NCBI GenBank assembly: GCA_024138015.1
Contig: JAMXBB010000010.1
Coordinates: forward strand, 78,834,373 to 78,898,372
Direction of reading: 5' to 3'
DNA: 64,000 nucleotides
Origin: Lumnitzera littorea
Taxonomy: Eukaryota > Streptophyta > Magnoliopsida > Myrtales > Combretaceae
Positions 12,795-24,749 of the stretch are shown in pieces (position 1 is the first letter of the stretch; every line of letters starts with the position of its first letter). Position numbers and translations under genes: made by a program. The notes under the pieces were generated by a model, which was not told the DNA's origin, ran no database searches, and was given only the letters and a program-made list of their open reading frames with translations.

Positions 12795-14059
12795 CGTCTG
12801 AAATTAGAGTTTTAAAATTGTTAAGACCATCAATATTAAGGTAATTTTTATAAGGATTTTTTTCCCTAATTTTAAGGGTTAGGGATTTAAGAATTAAGGA
12901 AATAATACGTGACATATTCACTGTGATTAAAGGTTAACTTTCATCGTCATGGATTTCGTACGATATTCAATTTGATGTTGAAAACAATACCTATGTTTCG
13001 TTTCACGTCAAAATTGATGATCGCTTTCGATGATGAATTTTGCATGTATCTATGAATGCAATTATTGTTTTGGCAATGGAAAATATCTAGATCTTAGCCT
13101 CCGCGTCCCTTGTTTCTTTTAGGTTACGAATTTGGAAATGTAAATTTGTTTGGACGTTGCTTTAAGATGCCTTTTTCAATCCCTCGTGAAATTACACCAC
13201 AATGAATGGAATCTGGGATATGCCTTTTAATATATTGTTTTTTCTTATGAATTGTTCATATCCACTTTATGTTCGACAAGTTTCTTATGTATTCAATATT
13301 TGGTGGTCTGATGATGGACAAATTTTGTTTTAAGATTCAACTCTTATGATTGATCCATGTGGTTGTGTCTATGATGGACGGAGAAATTCTTTATATCATT
13401 TTCTGTGATAAATATCATTAAGCGAGGTGACAAAAGTGTTTCCAGTGCATGACTCCATTTTCCAGCCTCACGGATAATTTCATTTTAAAAGATGAAGTTA
13501 TTAATTTGGATGTATTCCTATCGTAATACCGTAATAGGGAAAGTATTTCTATGGTTTGGATGCGATCAAACGCAAAACCATCTCAATGTCAAGTTATAAA
13601 TTTGGAATAAAAGTGAGAAGATTATATATGTGTATTATGAATTTGGGCAATTAATAAATTCAAATTTTGGCAATTTGTTATATCTATTATTTGAGATGAA
13701 TGATTGCATGTAAATCATTGGGATATTGATTGGCTCAAAGGAAAGTTAATATATGCCCAAGCACCTAAAATGATAAATATATAAAAATTATTTGGTTTTC
13801 CTTGTGAATAGTTAGTCGACCCAAAGAAGGCTTAACTACTTAATAAGAATATATTATCAATATTTGATCATTACATCAAGAGTACCACTTGCAAGTTGAT
13901 ATTTCTATCTAAAGATTAGATGTCAATGTTGTGCTAGGTATCTTGTGATGGGTTCTGCCATTATTTCAATTATTATTCACATGTCTCGATATATTTTTGT
14001 GAGTTTAATTTAGTTTTGCTTGTTTTGTTTAATATTTAGTTACTAGTTCTATTGTAAAT
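12795..14059 (+). other. Copia 5' leader, no gene seen
   Basis: This is the stretch between the 5' LTR and the first gag residues. I see no supported coding region or PBS. Its length (about 1.3 kb) is long for a Copia leader, so it may contain an unrecognised insertion. Confidence 0.4.
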
Positions 14060-14870
14060 ATCTCTACCAATATTAATTCAATTCCTATGCTGATTAGCAC
14101 TAATTTTAAAACATGGCAAGGAAAAGTAATAACCTTTCTTGAAGGCATTAACTTGGATTTAGTATTAAGGGAGGATTACCCTTCTACTATTACTAATAAG
14201 AGTACCTCTAATGAAAAGAAAGAGATGCAAATATGTAAGCAACTAAATCGCATAAGTCTAATGGTCATGAAGTGTACCATTCCAAACACTTTCAAGAGCA
14301 CTATGTCTAATAAGATTGTGATGATTAAGGAGTTCCTTTAAGACCTTGAGAAGAGGTTTGCCAAGAATAAAAAGCTAAAACAAGTACACTCCTAGCAAAA
14401 CTTATCTCAATGAGATTTAAAAGATAAAGGAACATCAGGGAGTACATTATAAAGATGTCTCGTATTGCTTCAATACTTAAGCACTGAAAATAGATTTGTT
14501 TGAGAACTTATTAGTGCACTTAGTTTTGATTTCTCTTTTGGTACAATTTAGTTAATTTAAGGTGAGTTACAATTGCTAAAAGGACTCTTAGTCCCATAGT
14601 GAGTTTACCTCACACTGTGTGTACAAAGAAGAGAGACCAAACCATGAAACAACTGAAAGTGCTCACTTAACTTACACACCTAAGGACAAAAGACACAACA
14701 AAAGAAAGAAGGGCAAGGAAGCTGCAGTACAAGCACAACAAAAGAAACAACACAAGGAGCAAATTGAGAATGGTTGTCTCTTTTGATGTGCTAAAGGACA
14801 TAAGAAGAAGCAATGTACCAACTATCATGCTTAGCACACAAAGAAATGTACATTTCTTAATTTTATTTGT
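14060..14870 (+). pseudogene. Copia gag remnant with zinc-knuckle trace
   Basis: The frame from 14087 reads LISTNFKTWQGKVITFLEGI, then a conserved-looking LDLVLRE and NRISLMVMKCTIPNTF. This is the N-terminal gag pattern of plant Copia elements. The frame stops at 14341 and continues only in fragments. Around 14787-14830 the residues C..., CAKGH and KKKQC, with an in-frame TGA between them, are the remains of a CCHC nucleic-acid-binding knuckle. Non-functional. Confidence 0.8.
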
Positions 14871-15177
14871 TATGAGGTTAATTTGACTTTAATACCTAGA
14901 CACACACAGTGGATAGATTTAGATACAACAAATCACATCAATGTGTTTATGCAGGGTTGCCTGAGTTACCGAAAGCTCAATGATAGTGAAAGATACATCT
15001 ATGTTGGCGATGACAAGACAATTAAAGTTAAGGCAATAGGGAATTTTAGATTATTGCTAAGGACTGGTTATTATTTGGACTTGAATGAGACATTTGTTAT
15101 ATCGCGTTTTAGACAAAATTTGATTTCTATTATCACTTTGGATAAATTTGGTTATACATGTTCATTTAGCAATAGTT
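14871..15177 (+). pseudogene. Copia aspartic protease remnant
   Basis: The open stretch from 14883 reads through WIDLDTTNHINV, then GDDKTIKVKAIGNFRL and RQNLISIITLDKFGY. This is the protease-to-pre-integrase pattern of plant Copia pol. The catalytic Asp-Ser-Gly core is altered: the aspartate is followed by Leu-Asp instead of Ser-Gly, so the enzyme would be inactive even without the frame breaks downstream. Confidence 0.82.
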
Positions 15178-16330
15178 AGTTTAGTCCGTGATTCAAAATT
15201 AGTCGGTACTAGTTCCTTATCTTATAGTGATAATCTTTACTTACTTGATACAATTGCCTCTTTTAATAAATCTCTAAATGTTAATACACAAAAGCGCAAA
15301 TTAATCAATAAGAGTTCAACTACATTATGATAGAAGAGATTAGGTTAGATCTCTAAAAGGAGAATGGAAAGGCTTATGTTTGATGGTATTTTCAATCCCT
15401 TTAATTTCACAAATTTTGATTTATGTGTTAATTGTATAAAGCAGAAACAAATAAATGTTAAGAGACTAAGTGCCAATAAGTTTAGAGAAGTCTTAGAACT
15501 CATCCATATGGATATTTGTGGACCATTCCCTACAATTTCTTGGAATGATCAATAGTAGGGAATGATCAATAGTATTTTATAATGTTCATTGATGATTTCT
15601 CACAATATGACTACCTATATCTAATTCATGAAAAATCACAATAACTATATGTATTTAGAAGTTATAAAGATGAAGTTGAAAACTAACTTGGCAAAAGAAT
15701 TAGAAGTATCAGATCTAATCATAGTCGTAAATGTTATAATGGATATGATGGATAAGGTGAATAGTATCCAGGACCATTTGCTAAATTCCTAGAGGAAAGT
15801 GGTATTGTCCTACAGTACACCATGCTAGGTTCACTTACTATGAATGGTGTATGCTACATTCACCTATTATGAATGGTGTTGCAGAAAGATGAAAAAGAAC
15901 ACCTAAGGACATGGTAAGGAGTATGATTAGTCATTTTACCTTACCAAAATCACCATGGAGCAAAGTATTAAAAACTACAACATATTTACTCAATAGAATA
16001 CCTATTAAAGTAACTAATAAACCCCCTTATGAGCTTTGAACAAGAAAAAAACCTAGTTTAAGGAACTTTCATATTTAGGGATGTCCAATTGAAGTCACAC
16101 CTCATAGGCCACATGAAAATAAATTGAATTCTAAGATTGTTAGTTATTACTTTTTTTATTTACTTTGAAAGGTCCAAGGTTTACAAGTTTTATGATCCCA
16201 CAATTAAAGTTATGTTTGAGACTATTAATGTTAGATTCTTTGAGGATGTTGAGTTTATAAGGGGAGATAAGGATAAGGACTTTACCCTTGAAAAGGACCA
16301 TATTGATATTCCTTAAATTGCCATTGATGA
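15178..16330 (+). pseudogene. Copia GAG-pre-integrase and integrase remnant
   Basis: At 15325-15420 the pre-integrase motif is present but carries stops where Trp and His are expected. From 15420 the frame reads CVNCIKQKQINVKRL, then LELIHMDICGPFP, the start of the integrase core including its first aspartate. The second acidic site (near 15710) reads SNHSRK in place of the usual Asp and Glu context. Later fragments match the usual core and C-terminal order (VAER near 15880, KFYDP near 16180). Several stops and shifts make it dead. Confidence 0.85.
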
Positions 16331-16449
16331 TGTTTAAGACCAAACTTTTATGCTTGACATAGTTCAAGAGGCAACTCCAGATCATGACAATATCCTTATA
16401 GCTCTTATTCGAGATCAAGAAGTTATTCCAAATCAACAAACTCTACAAC

Positions 16450-17465
16450 CTTAAGAACTTATGCCATTAAGGAGATCCACTAGAAAGAGGAGAAGTGCAA
16501 TTCTAGATGATTATCGAATCCCTCTTGGTTTTAAATATCCATTTACAACAATTGTAAATGGATATTTAAAACCAAGAGGGATTCGAAAAGACAATATAGA
16601 AAGTTATAAGGCACATCTTGTTGCTAAGGGCTTCTCATAAAAGAAAGGCATTGATTATAAAGAGATTCTCTCTCCGATTTCATCAAAAGACTCTTTAAGG
16701 GTTATAATAGCACTTGTAGCTCATTTTAATCTTGAGTTACATCAAATGAATGTAAAGGGTGTGTTTCTCAATGGTGATATTGATGAGATGATTTATATGG
16801 TGTAACTACAGAACTTTTTTTCAAGAGATGCAAAGAAAAGGGTAAGCGAACTAAAGAAATCAATCTATAGACTTAAGTAGATGTCTCGCCAATGGTATCA
16901 CAAGTTTCATTAAGTTATTGTCTCATCAGGTTTTGAGATGAATGCTATTGATGATTGTGTATACCATAAGTTCAGTGAGAGCAAGTTTATTTTCTTGGTT
17001 TTGTGTGTTGATGAAATATTGCTTGCCACAAACGATATGGACATGTTGCATGAGACCAAAGATTTCTATCACAAAATTTTGAAGTGAAAGCTCTTAAGGA
17101 AGCCTCTTTTGTATTAGGAATCCAAATACATCAAGATCATCAAGGTTTTATTGGATTATCACAAAAGAGTTATATTGAGAAGGTGCTCAAAAGGTTTGGC
17201 ATGCAAAATTGTAAACTAGATGATATTCCTATTGCTAAAGGAGATAAGTTCAATCAAAGTCAATGCCTTAAGAGTGACCTTAAAAGTAAAGAAATGGAAA
17301 AGGTCTCTTATGCTTCGACCATATGAAGTTTATGTAAGCTCAAGTATTTACGCGTCCGGATATTATATATATTGTTGAAATGCTAAGGAGATATTTGAGT
17401 AATTTAGAGATGGATCATTGGAAGGTAGCTAAGCGAGTCATGATGTACTTATAATAAACAAAGGA
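16450..17465 (+). pseudogene. Copia reverse transcriptase remnant
   Basis: After RRSTRKRRSAILDDYRIPLG-like residues (about 16468-16530) the normal RT N-terminus is missing and replaced by a perfect inverted repeat (16514-16586). RT then resumes with YKAHLVAKGF near 16600, HFNLELHQMNVK near 16720, FLNGDIDEMIYMV near 16765 and SRQWYHKFH near 16885. The catalytic YVDD box reads Cys-Val-Asp-Glu at 17004-17015, so the second catalytic aspartate is lost. The segment from 17084 still reads ASFVLGIQIHQDHQGFIGLS. Non-functional. Confidence 0.88.
16514..16586. repeat. Perfect 35-bp inverted repeat
   Basis: The arms 16514-16548 and 16552-16586 are exact reverse complements separated by three bases (CAA). 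The left arm carries the expected coding sequence after RSAILDDY; the right arm is its inverted copy and abuts the resumed RT coding sequence. Roughly 80 codons of normal RT are absent at this point. The most economical reading is a deletion repaired by template switching that copied one flank in reverse. No mismatches are seen between the arms. Confidence 0.95.
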
Positions 17466-17990
17466 TTACATGCTCACATATAGGAAATTAGATCAGTTGG
17501 AGATTGTTAGTTACTTTGATTTTGACTTCTCTAGATGCCCAGATAGTGGGAGATCTACATCAAGTTATATCTATCTGCTTACTAGAGGAGTAGTTTCTTG
17601 GAAAAGTACTAAGCAAACACTCATAACTTCTTACATTATGGCAATAGAGTTTATAGCACGTTATGGGGCATCCAATCATAGAATATGACTACAGAACTTT
17701 ACCATTAGGTTGTGCCTTATAGACAGTATTGAAAGACTACTCAAGATATATTGTGAAAATAAATCAACAGTATTGTATTCTAACAATCGGAGCTCGACAA
17801 AGTGAAAACACATAGACATTAATTCTTGGTTGTAAAGGAAAGAGTTTAGAATCAACAAGTGTCTATAGAGCATATTAAGGTAAACTCCGTGGTTATGGAT
17901 CTACTTAATAAGGGACTACCACCACCTAAGGTCTTTCATGAGCATGTCACTCATATGAGTATTATTTACGTTCAAGATGTTTAGTTTTAA
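17466..17990 (+). pseudogene. Copia RNase H remnant
   Basis: The frame from 17470 reads MLTYRKLDQLEIVSYFDFDF, then SRCPDSGRSTSSYIYLL, VSWKSTKQTLITSYIMAIEF and ARYGASNHRI, the RNase H pattern of Copia pol. Further fragments (ENKSTVLYSNN near 17757; KHIDIN near 17808) continue toward the C-terminus. Stops interrupt it after 17688. Confidence 0.85.
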
Positions 17991-18407
17991 TGGGAATTTA
18001 TATCATATATTTAGTGCTTATAGAATTGGACACATTATTTGGATACAGTTTATAGTACATATAAAGTTAAAGTTAATTTCAGCTTTTAAGGTTATTTTCA
18101 GTTATAAAGTAGTATAGTTGAAATTTATATTTCTAAACTCTTAAAGCAAGACCAGTTGAAAATAAGCATATCAGATCACATTGCATGTAATTTTCATGCT
18201 ATATATTCATGCTTGATCCATGTTATTCACTTATATAATGTATGTGATCATTGAAGGATCAGTTACGACATGCGTAACTACGCTCACTTCGGTCCTATAT
18301 TAATATGATTGATGAACTAAACTATTGGTGATGCATTTGGTGATGATAGCAAATTTTCTGAGTACTCATAAGATTTATACACATTTATAAAGTCATACAA
18401 ATAGCCC

Positions 18408-18418
18408 AAGTGGGAGAT
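18408..18418 (+). other. Polypurine tract of the Copia element
   Basis: AAGTGGGAGAT lies immediately before TGTTGAGTTT, the start of the 3' LTR. This purine tract and its spacing are the usual plus-strand priming site of plant Copia elements. Confidence 0.85.
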
Positions 18419-18515
18419 TGTTGAGTTTATTTTGTATACAGACTAGAGATATTATTTCCTATTTTATGATGGGTAGAATTGGAAATAATAACAAAAGGGA
18501 TAATAGACAGTTAGT
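18419..18515 (+). repeat. 3' LTR of the Copia element, first part
   Basis: It starts TGTTGAGTTTATTTTG and aligns with 12472-12550 of the 5' LTR. It ends with TTAGT (18511-18515), the left target duplication of the inserted solo LTR. The LTR resumes at 22023. Confidence 0.88.
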
Positions 18516-21500
18516 TGTAATACCCTATCTTTTAAGCATTTGCTTTAAATTTTTTCTTAAACTCTTAGTACCTGAAGACAATTTGTTACCGTTATCCTTA
18601 AGTTTAGAATAAAGTAGAACTTATATCCAACCTGCTTTTTTTATCTATATACAATTAATTCTAAGTCATTTCTCATTCAATATGATAAACAACAACAAAA
18701 ACTTCTACATTAGTGAGCCATACTCAAAGTATCATAATTACACACTTCTGTATAACATAGTAACTCTTTTACAAATACATGTTGTTGGACTACTACGACT
18801 ATACTAAACCTTTGGTGAAAGTGTAATGCCCATTGATTTCCTGAAAAGCTATCTCCATGTATTTAAGCTATATCGTATAGTCAACAACTTCTCTCAAGAG
18901 CCTATCTTCAACTAAAGTTTTTAAAGTCTCCTTATCACTCTTATTCTTCTGTTTATTCATCTGTAACCTAAGGATAAGAGAAACTTATCCCCTCAGCTAC
19001 TACGAGCTAAGTAAGAGTGGACAAACAAACAACAACTAGCATAACAGAACAAGTATAACATTCAAGTAGTTAGTCTAATTATGTTATCTTATAGTTTCCT
19101 AACCAAACAATGCAAATACAACAATAATGTGCCATACTCATACATCGGTACCAATATCCTAGCCCAGCTTAGCAACTTATCTAGTTCAGTCGACTTAAAC
19201 TGGGTATTTGGATAACATATCCATGAACCTAGCAAACATATCAATCTAGTATAACTACATAGAGTGATTGGAAAATTCAGCATATAGCTAGCCTAACAAA
19301 TATAATGCAGTTGCCATATGCTCGAAACCTAACTTTTACAAATCAAGTAGTTAACTTGATAAACCCAGCTTTTCATATGGAAACCAACCTAACAATATCT
19401 CGGTTTTTAGAAAACTTGACTTATAAGTTTTTTTTCATGCCATGCCATGAATGCATTAGATTGTAAGCCAAGTAAAACCTAGCAAATCTAAGCAGATTTA
19501 TTCATTACTTGTTACCAACCTTTACTTCGTAGTTTCATTAATTCTAAGATCTTGGTATCGGGTTTACTTAAGTGAACACCTTAGGAGGTAGAGTTAATCC
19601 CTAAATTCTTTTCCAAGATAATACAGATTCTAGCAAATGTCACATATACAATCATCAGCATCAACATAACAACCAAGTTTAATGTCATGTCACTATTCAA
19701 TTAGTAACAATTATAACAGGTAGCTCTATATGGTACATCGAGCAACATATCAACTTGCAACCAATGTTCAGCCAAGCCAAAACATAACAGAGCATACAAA
19801 GATAGGAGTAGACATAAGTTTGCTCAAGTACACATAAATATCCACTTACTTAACCAGTAGTACATTCCCAATCTTACTAATTAATGTAAGCTTTCTCTTC
19901 CACAAATTTACCTAACAATAGTAGGTACCTTTAAGGTCAATTACAAGTCATATGTATATATATATTTCAATTTAATATTTGCTTTTTGGTTATTAGTTTG
20001 TCGTAAGTTGGTTTTACTTTAGCCTCTTAGTTTGATTTTAAGTGATTCTATAATAATTTTCTTTAGTTGAAAATCCTATGAGTTACCATATGAGCTTCAC
20101 AGAAGTCATTTATAATATCAATTTTATTATTTGATACAGCTTTTGAGTTTCTTCAGTTTAAGTTCCAAACTAAACTATCCTTTGAGTTACTCCCTAATTC
20201 TATTATTTCTAGAGTTTTTAAGAAAAATAACCTCTAACCATGCTTTTGAATCTCCTGTTTTTATATTTAACTTATAAATTTTACTTCTAACTCATTCTCT
20301 AAGTATCATTCTAGTGTAAATTCATTCACAGAACATCTGAGTTACCCTCTACCTTTAACCAATATTCCCTAATTAATTAATTTACTTACTCTTCTCTTAA
20401 GTTACAATTATGAGATTAATTTAAAACAACAATTAATACTTCAAACAACCTTCCTCAGCTTCATTATTTCCCAACTCCTTATTCATTACATCATACTTCA
20501 TCAAATTTTCAATTCCAACAAACTAGTCAAGTTACCAACTTTAATTTTGAAAGCTAAGTCACAAATTTTCTATAACTCCTAACTTTATTACTCAATCTAA
20601 CCATCTCAAAACAATATGAATACTTTATTAACTGATGCAACTCAAAATCCAAGTAAGGTTATTAGAAAATAAGTTATTTTTTCCACTGAAAACACAATTT
20701 AATACCTAATTTATGACTCAAAAATCACATAAAAATTTGAAAATAGTTTTGCAATAAATCTCTTCATATCAATTCAATATTAATATATAGTAGTTTACAA
20801 AAAAGTTTCAATAGAGAAACTACATCGTTAGCCCTATTTATTTCAATACCGAATATTGTCCAATTTTTTCGATTTCTTAAGGATATATATTGTAGCTATT
20901 AAATTTATACAAAATCATTTTTTTTTCTCAATTCTATACATGAAAATATGTAGGAATAATTTTTTTTGATAATTTTCTTAGCATTTTTTATATTTTTACA
21001 AAATTACTTAAAATCATATTAGAATAAAACCTCACCTGAAAAATGAAGCTCTGGCCACCAGTGGTGGTTGCCACCTTATCAACACATTTAAGTAATGGTT
21101 GTTGCCTCTTATGGTGGTGGCCTTTGGTTTTCAGCAAGCCCCTAAAATCGCAAACACTCTTAAGCTCAAATTGCATACTGATTTTGAAGTTTTTCTAAAA
21201 TGTATTTCTTCCACCTTCTAAATCCAATCCTATTTGTCCCTTATCTCTAGTTGCTTATAGTTTGTTGTTATAAACTTTGTAAGATTTTTTAGAGCATTTA
21301 GGTGGTGTGAAATGATTTTTCTCTCTCATCCTTGCAAAAAGATCCCCTTTTGTACACATCTATAGGTATCAATTTGCTATTCTATACCTCAGTAGTTATC
21401 CTTGGATCCTTCTACGCCTTGACTATTGTATTTCCAACTATTCTCTTTACTTTTTTTAATTTACTATTATTTTCCCTTGCCTATTTCAACTTAATTTAGT

Positions 21501-22022
21501 ATTTAATTAGGTATTTTAGATAATTATGAATATAATTACATGTAATAATTATACGCAGGTATATACACATATTCTATATATTATTTTGTGTAATGTAATA
21601 TTTTTATTACATAAATAATTTATCTTTAAGATTTCATAATCATTTAAAACTTTAATTTTGTGTTTCCAATAACTTCTAATTGTACCCAGTAAAAATACAT
21701 TATATTGAGATTAAATATTATAAATACTTATTTTGAGAAATTGATATTACTAAGGCTATTTGTCTAACTTTTATGAACTTATATTAAAATTTAGTTCAAT
21801 TCAAACAAATTTTTTTAAATGCCCTAAATCATTCTAAACGCTTTAATTTTTGTTAATACTAAATGGTTCAAGTATGGTCATTTAACTTAACCTATTTTTT
21901 TAAGCTTATCTTAGTGACTATACTTTATTACTTACCTTTGCTATACTTCCTACATTCTAAGTGTAGTAGAAGTGGTCTAGTGCCCTAAGTCTCGGGTAGT
22001 AGGTCGAAAACTAGGTCTCACA
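18516..22022 (+). mobile_element. Solo LTR 3, nested in the Copia 3' LTR
   Basis: The 3507-bp insertion begins TGTAATACCCTATC and ends GGTCTCACA. It is flanked by TTAGT at 18511-18515 and 22023-22027. Its end is identical to that of solo LTR 2 over at least nine bases, and the 3' region from about 21510 shares the layout of LTRs 1 and 2. There is no internal coding region; the short ORFs at 18418, 19089 and 20988 have no domain. It inserted after the Copia element. Confidence 0.9.
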
Positions 22023-22304
22023 TTAGTCCTGATAGATATACTATATAAGACCGTGGTCCCCAAGTTATAAGCATCATTTTATCATTTTATTCTCTCTAGC
22101 TTCTCATCGACAAAAAGAATAAGAGAGAGAATATCTCAAATGAATCGCGTGGTTGACTTAGAAAGTTAACAATTAGACAATTACACAATTAGTAGTATGG
22201 ATTCAGGTATGCTTCCACATCTTCCTATTTTATTTTGTGCACTAATTTTACACGTCGTTCCTAATGATTTTCAGTTTATAGGATTAAGATTTGTAATCCC
22301 AACG
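22023..22304 (+). repeat. 3' LTR of the Copia element, second part
   Basis: It resumes with TTAGTCCTGATAGATAT and aligns with 12540-12794 of the 5' LTR, ending near GTAATCCCAACG. Joined to 18419-18515 it gives an LTR of about 374 bp, slightly longer than the 5' copy because of small indels. Confidence 0.85.
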
Positions 22305-23780
22305 CGCAAAACCCTTCCTTCTTTGATCTAAATTGAAATTTCTGCCCCATAAAGAAGAAAAAACTTAAGCCAACTGAAGATCTAGAGGATTAATGCTCTC
22401 TAGATTTCAGCCCTAAATAGAATTGGTTTGTAACTTCTTTGGTTTTCCCACAATGTCCATCGAAAGCTAGTGAAAATTGGGCAAAAAATTTTTATAGGGA
22501 CACAATGGCTCAAAATCTTTATTCAAAGTATCCTTAGCTCTTTGCACTTGAAATGCAATATGACATAAAGGAAGGTGATGATGCTGCAATAGAAATAAAG
22601 ATAATAGTTCGAAAGAAAAAACTCCAATTTATGATCCCCTAGGTATGGAATTAGTTACCTTTTTACCCTAGCAAAAAAAAGAAGCTTCATAATAGAAGGA
22701 AAAACACAATCATTGTTAAAGTTTTTAGATCATCCATAGGGTACAAAATTCTATACTAGAAACTCAAATTGATATGGAGTTTTGTATATGAATTTTTTAT
22801 GATTAGATTAGGATTGGGTTTTTATGTTATCTCCTTTAAAAATCTGGAAGATATCAATCTGATCATTAGAGATGGACCTTGCTTTGTTAATGGGCATTTT
22901 CTAACTATCAAGAGTTAGCATTCAAATTTTCAGGCTTCTATCTTTTATCTTAACTCATTAGCAACTCAAGTGAAAATTTATGAACTTCTCTTAGAATTTT
23001 ATGATGTGGAAGAATAAAAACACATTTGAAGAACAATAGGGCCTATAGTAAGAATGGACTCTTTAATTATAAATGTAGAAAGAGAGAGGTTTACTAAGTT
23101 ATATGTTTAAGCAAATTTTCATGAACCCTTCCCCCACTTAATCCAAATAGATGATATGGTCTTCAAACTTCAATATCAAGGAATCATAATATTTTGTTAT
23201 GATTATGGGTGCATAGGTCACATGAATAAAGCTTGTCCAAGCAAAATTATAGAGGAAAACAATGTAAACATGGAATACACCACTAAAAGTTAGGAGTCTC
23301 CTATAAATATTCATCTTGAATTAATCCCTTCTAGTAAAAAAAATGACAACAAGTGAAAGTGTACAGCTCTAATTCAAGCCCCTTGGAGCAAGCATAGGCT
23401 TCTTCTACCTAATCTACCAAAAATGAGCCTGGTCGAAATGAAAATTCAAGCCCATATGGTGAATGGATGATTGTTTCAAATAGGAATAAAAAAAAAAACC
23501 GAAAATATGCTTAAAATTAACAAGCCTAAAAAAGTAATGGACATCAATCAACTAAAAATTTGAGTTCTCAGTGTCTTAATGATGTAATTGAAAGAGGAGT
23601 AAGCAAAAATGAAAATTATAGATGGAGACTAGAAAATATTGGCCAATCAAAAATTTCTAGAAATCACTCTCCTGTCACATCAACTAGCTTCCCTATGAAA
23701 CGAAATGAGGATATGGCGGTAAGCATTGATGTTATTGTAAAGGAAAAGATAGGATTAAAAGAAGATGTTAATAATATTCA
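22305..23780 (+). pseudogene. LINE ORF1 remnant (DUF4283-type, zinc knuckle)
   Basis: Fragmented frames read NGHFL and QSNFQASIF-like residues near 22890-22940, then LINSLATQVKIYE-like residues near 22950-22980, and KLQYQGIIIFCYDYGCIG from about 23167. This is the N-terminal domain plus CCHC knuckle typical of plant L1-type LINE ORF1. In the knuckle (23195-23239) the second cysteine is a tyrosine (TAT); the histidine and last cysteine remain. ORF1 of these LINEs coats the RNA. Many stops are present. Confidence 0.7.
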
Positions 23781-23999
23781 TGGTTGTTAAAATTACGAGT
23801 CAAAAATATAATTCTACGAGTTTATGATTTTATAATATTTTTCTTAATTAAAATGGATGTAAAATTATTTATGTGCAGACCTTTAATAAAATTATAAACT
23901 TTTATGTATAATTCTATAAGTTTACAATTTTACCTATCTATAGGATTCTACTGATTCTATACATTAAAATGAATAGTAGAATTGTGATTTTGACAACCA
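23781..23999. mobile_element. MITE with TGGTTG ends, copy 1
   Basis: The 219-bp element has terminal inverted repeats: left TGGTTGTTAAAATTACGA; right, in reverse complement, TGGTTGTCAAAATCACAA. A related copy lies at 36905-37101. The flanks TAATATTCA and TAATGACAT may be a decayed 9-bp target duplication, which would suggest a Mutator-like origin, but this is weak. It interrupts the decayed LINE. Confidence 0.7.
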
Positions 24000-24749
24000 T
24001 AATGACATTAAAGGAAATGTCAAATCCTTTACCTTCCAAGCAATTTTTGTAAGTATAAATTCTTCTGAAATTACAAGTCACACAAATCAAAAGAGTACGC
24101 ATGAACCACACTAAATATGGATTAAAGAGTAATAGTAACATTTGCAATTAGAGTCTTGAAGCTACACTCAGACATCCCAAACCTAGATCATAGCCAAATT
24201 CTACTACTTTTCAACTACGATCATTTGATGAGCAGAGTAGTGGTGGAGCTCCTAGATGTAAGGAGGTTACTAGGGCAGAGGGTGAATCCTAACCTTATGC
24301 TAGTGTTCACAACTTAGAATACATACTTAGAGGGAGAAATGTTTCTCACAAACTCGAGTCTAATCACTAAAACTAGGAAAACTTACTAAGTCCAAATGCT
24401 TGCATTGGTACCAACAAACAACATAAAACTTCACAATCTAATGAAAAGATAGTACAAACTCTCAAACTATTAGTAGAACACATGTTAAAGAGGACAAAAC
24501 TAGAAATTCCAGAACAAACAATCCTAATTACTTCAATTATGAAAAAATTATGTCCTGAACAATTGATCTTCTAGAATCTGGAAGAATCATTGGCCATTTT
24601 GGACATGGAAAACAATCTCAGTTAGTTTTATGCCAAGATTAAGGGGATTAGTAGAGTTGCTAAAGAGTTGATATAGTATGGGATGGTTATGTCACTAATG
24701 GAAGAAGATAGAGTTCCTACATATATTAGAAAAATTAGAATCTAGGCTT
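24000..24749 (+). pseudogene. LINE linker between ORF1 and endonuclease, decayed
   Basis: No domain is readable, and no other gene is visible. By position, between the zinc-knuckle ORF1 and the endonuclease start at about 24750, it should hold the end of ORF1 and the start of ORF2. Confidence 0.45.

Larger units (their letters stand above)
12472..22304 (+). mobile_element. Decayed Copia retrotransposon, with nested solo LTR
   Basis: A near-complete but dead Copia element: 5' LTR, gag, protease, integrase, RT, RNase H, polypurine tract and 3' LTR, in the order typical of Ty1/Copia. The two LTRs align (for example 12570-12790 with 22050-22300). The 3' LTR is split at 18515 by a solo LTR inserted later. 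Every domain has stop codons and frameshifts, and catalytic residues are lost. I found no convincing target duplication for the element itself, so the outer borders are uncertain by a few bases. Without the nested insertion the element is about 6.3 kb. Confidence 0.85.

Noticed and set aside
16140..16439. 99-aa ORF on the minus strand inside the Copia element
   Set aside because: Antisense to the integrase C-terminal region, which reads on the plus strand (KFYDP and neighbouring residues).
14047..18418. Possibility that the Copia element is active
   Set aside because: Stops and frameshifts in every domain, altered protease, integrase and RT active sites, and no recognisable PBS.
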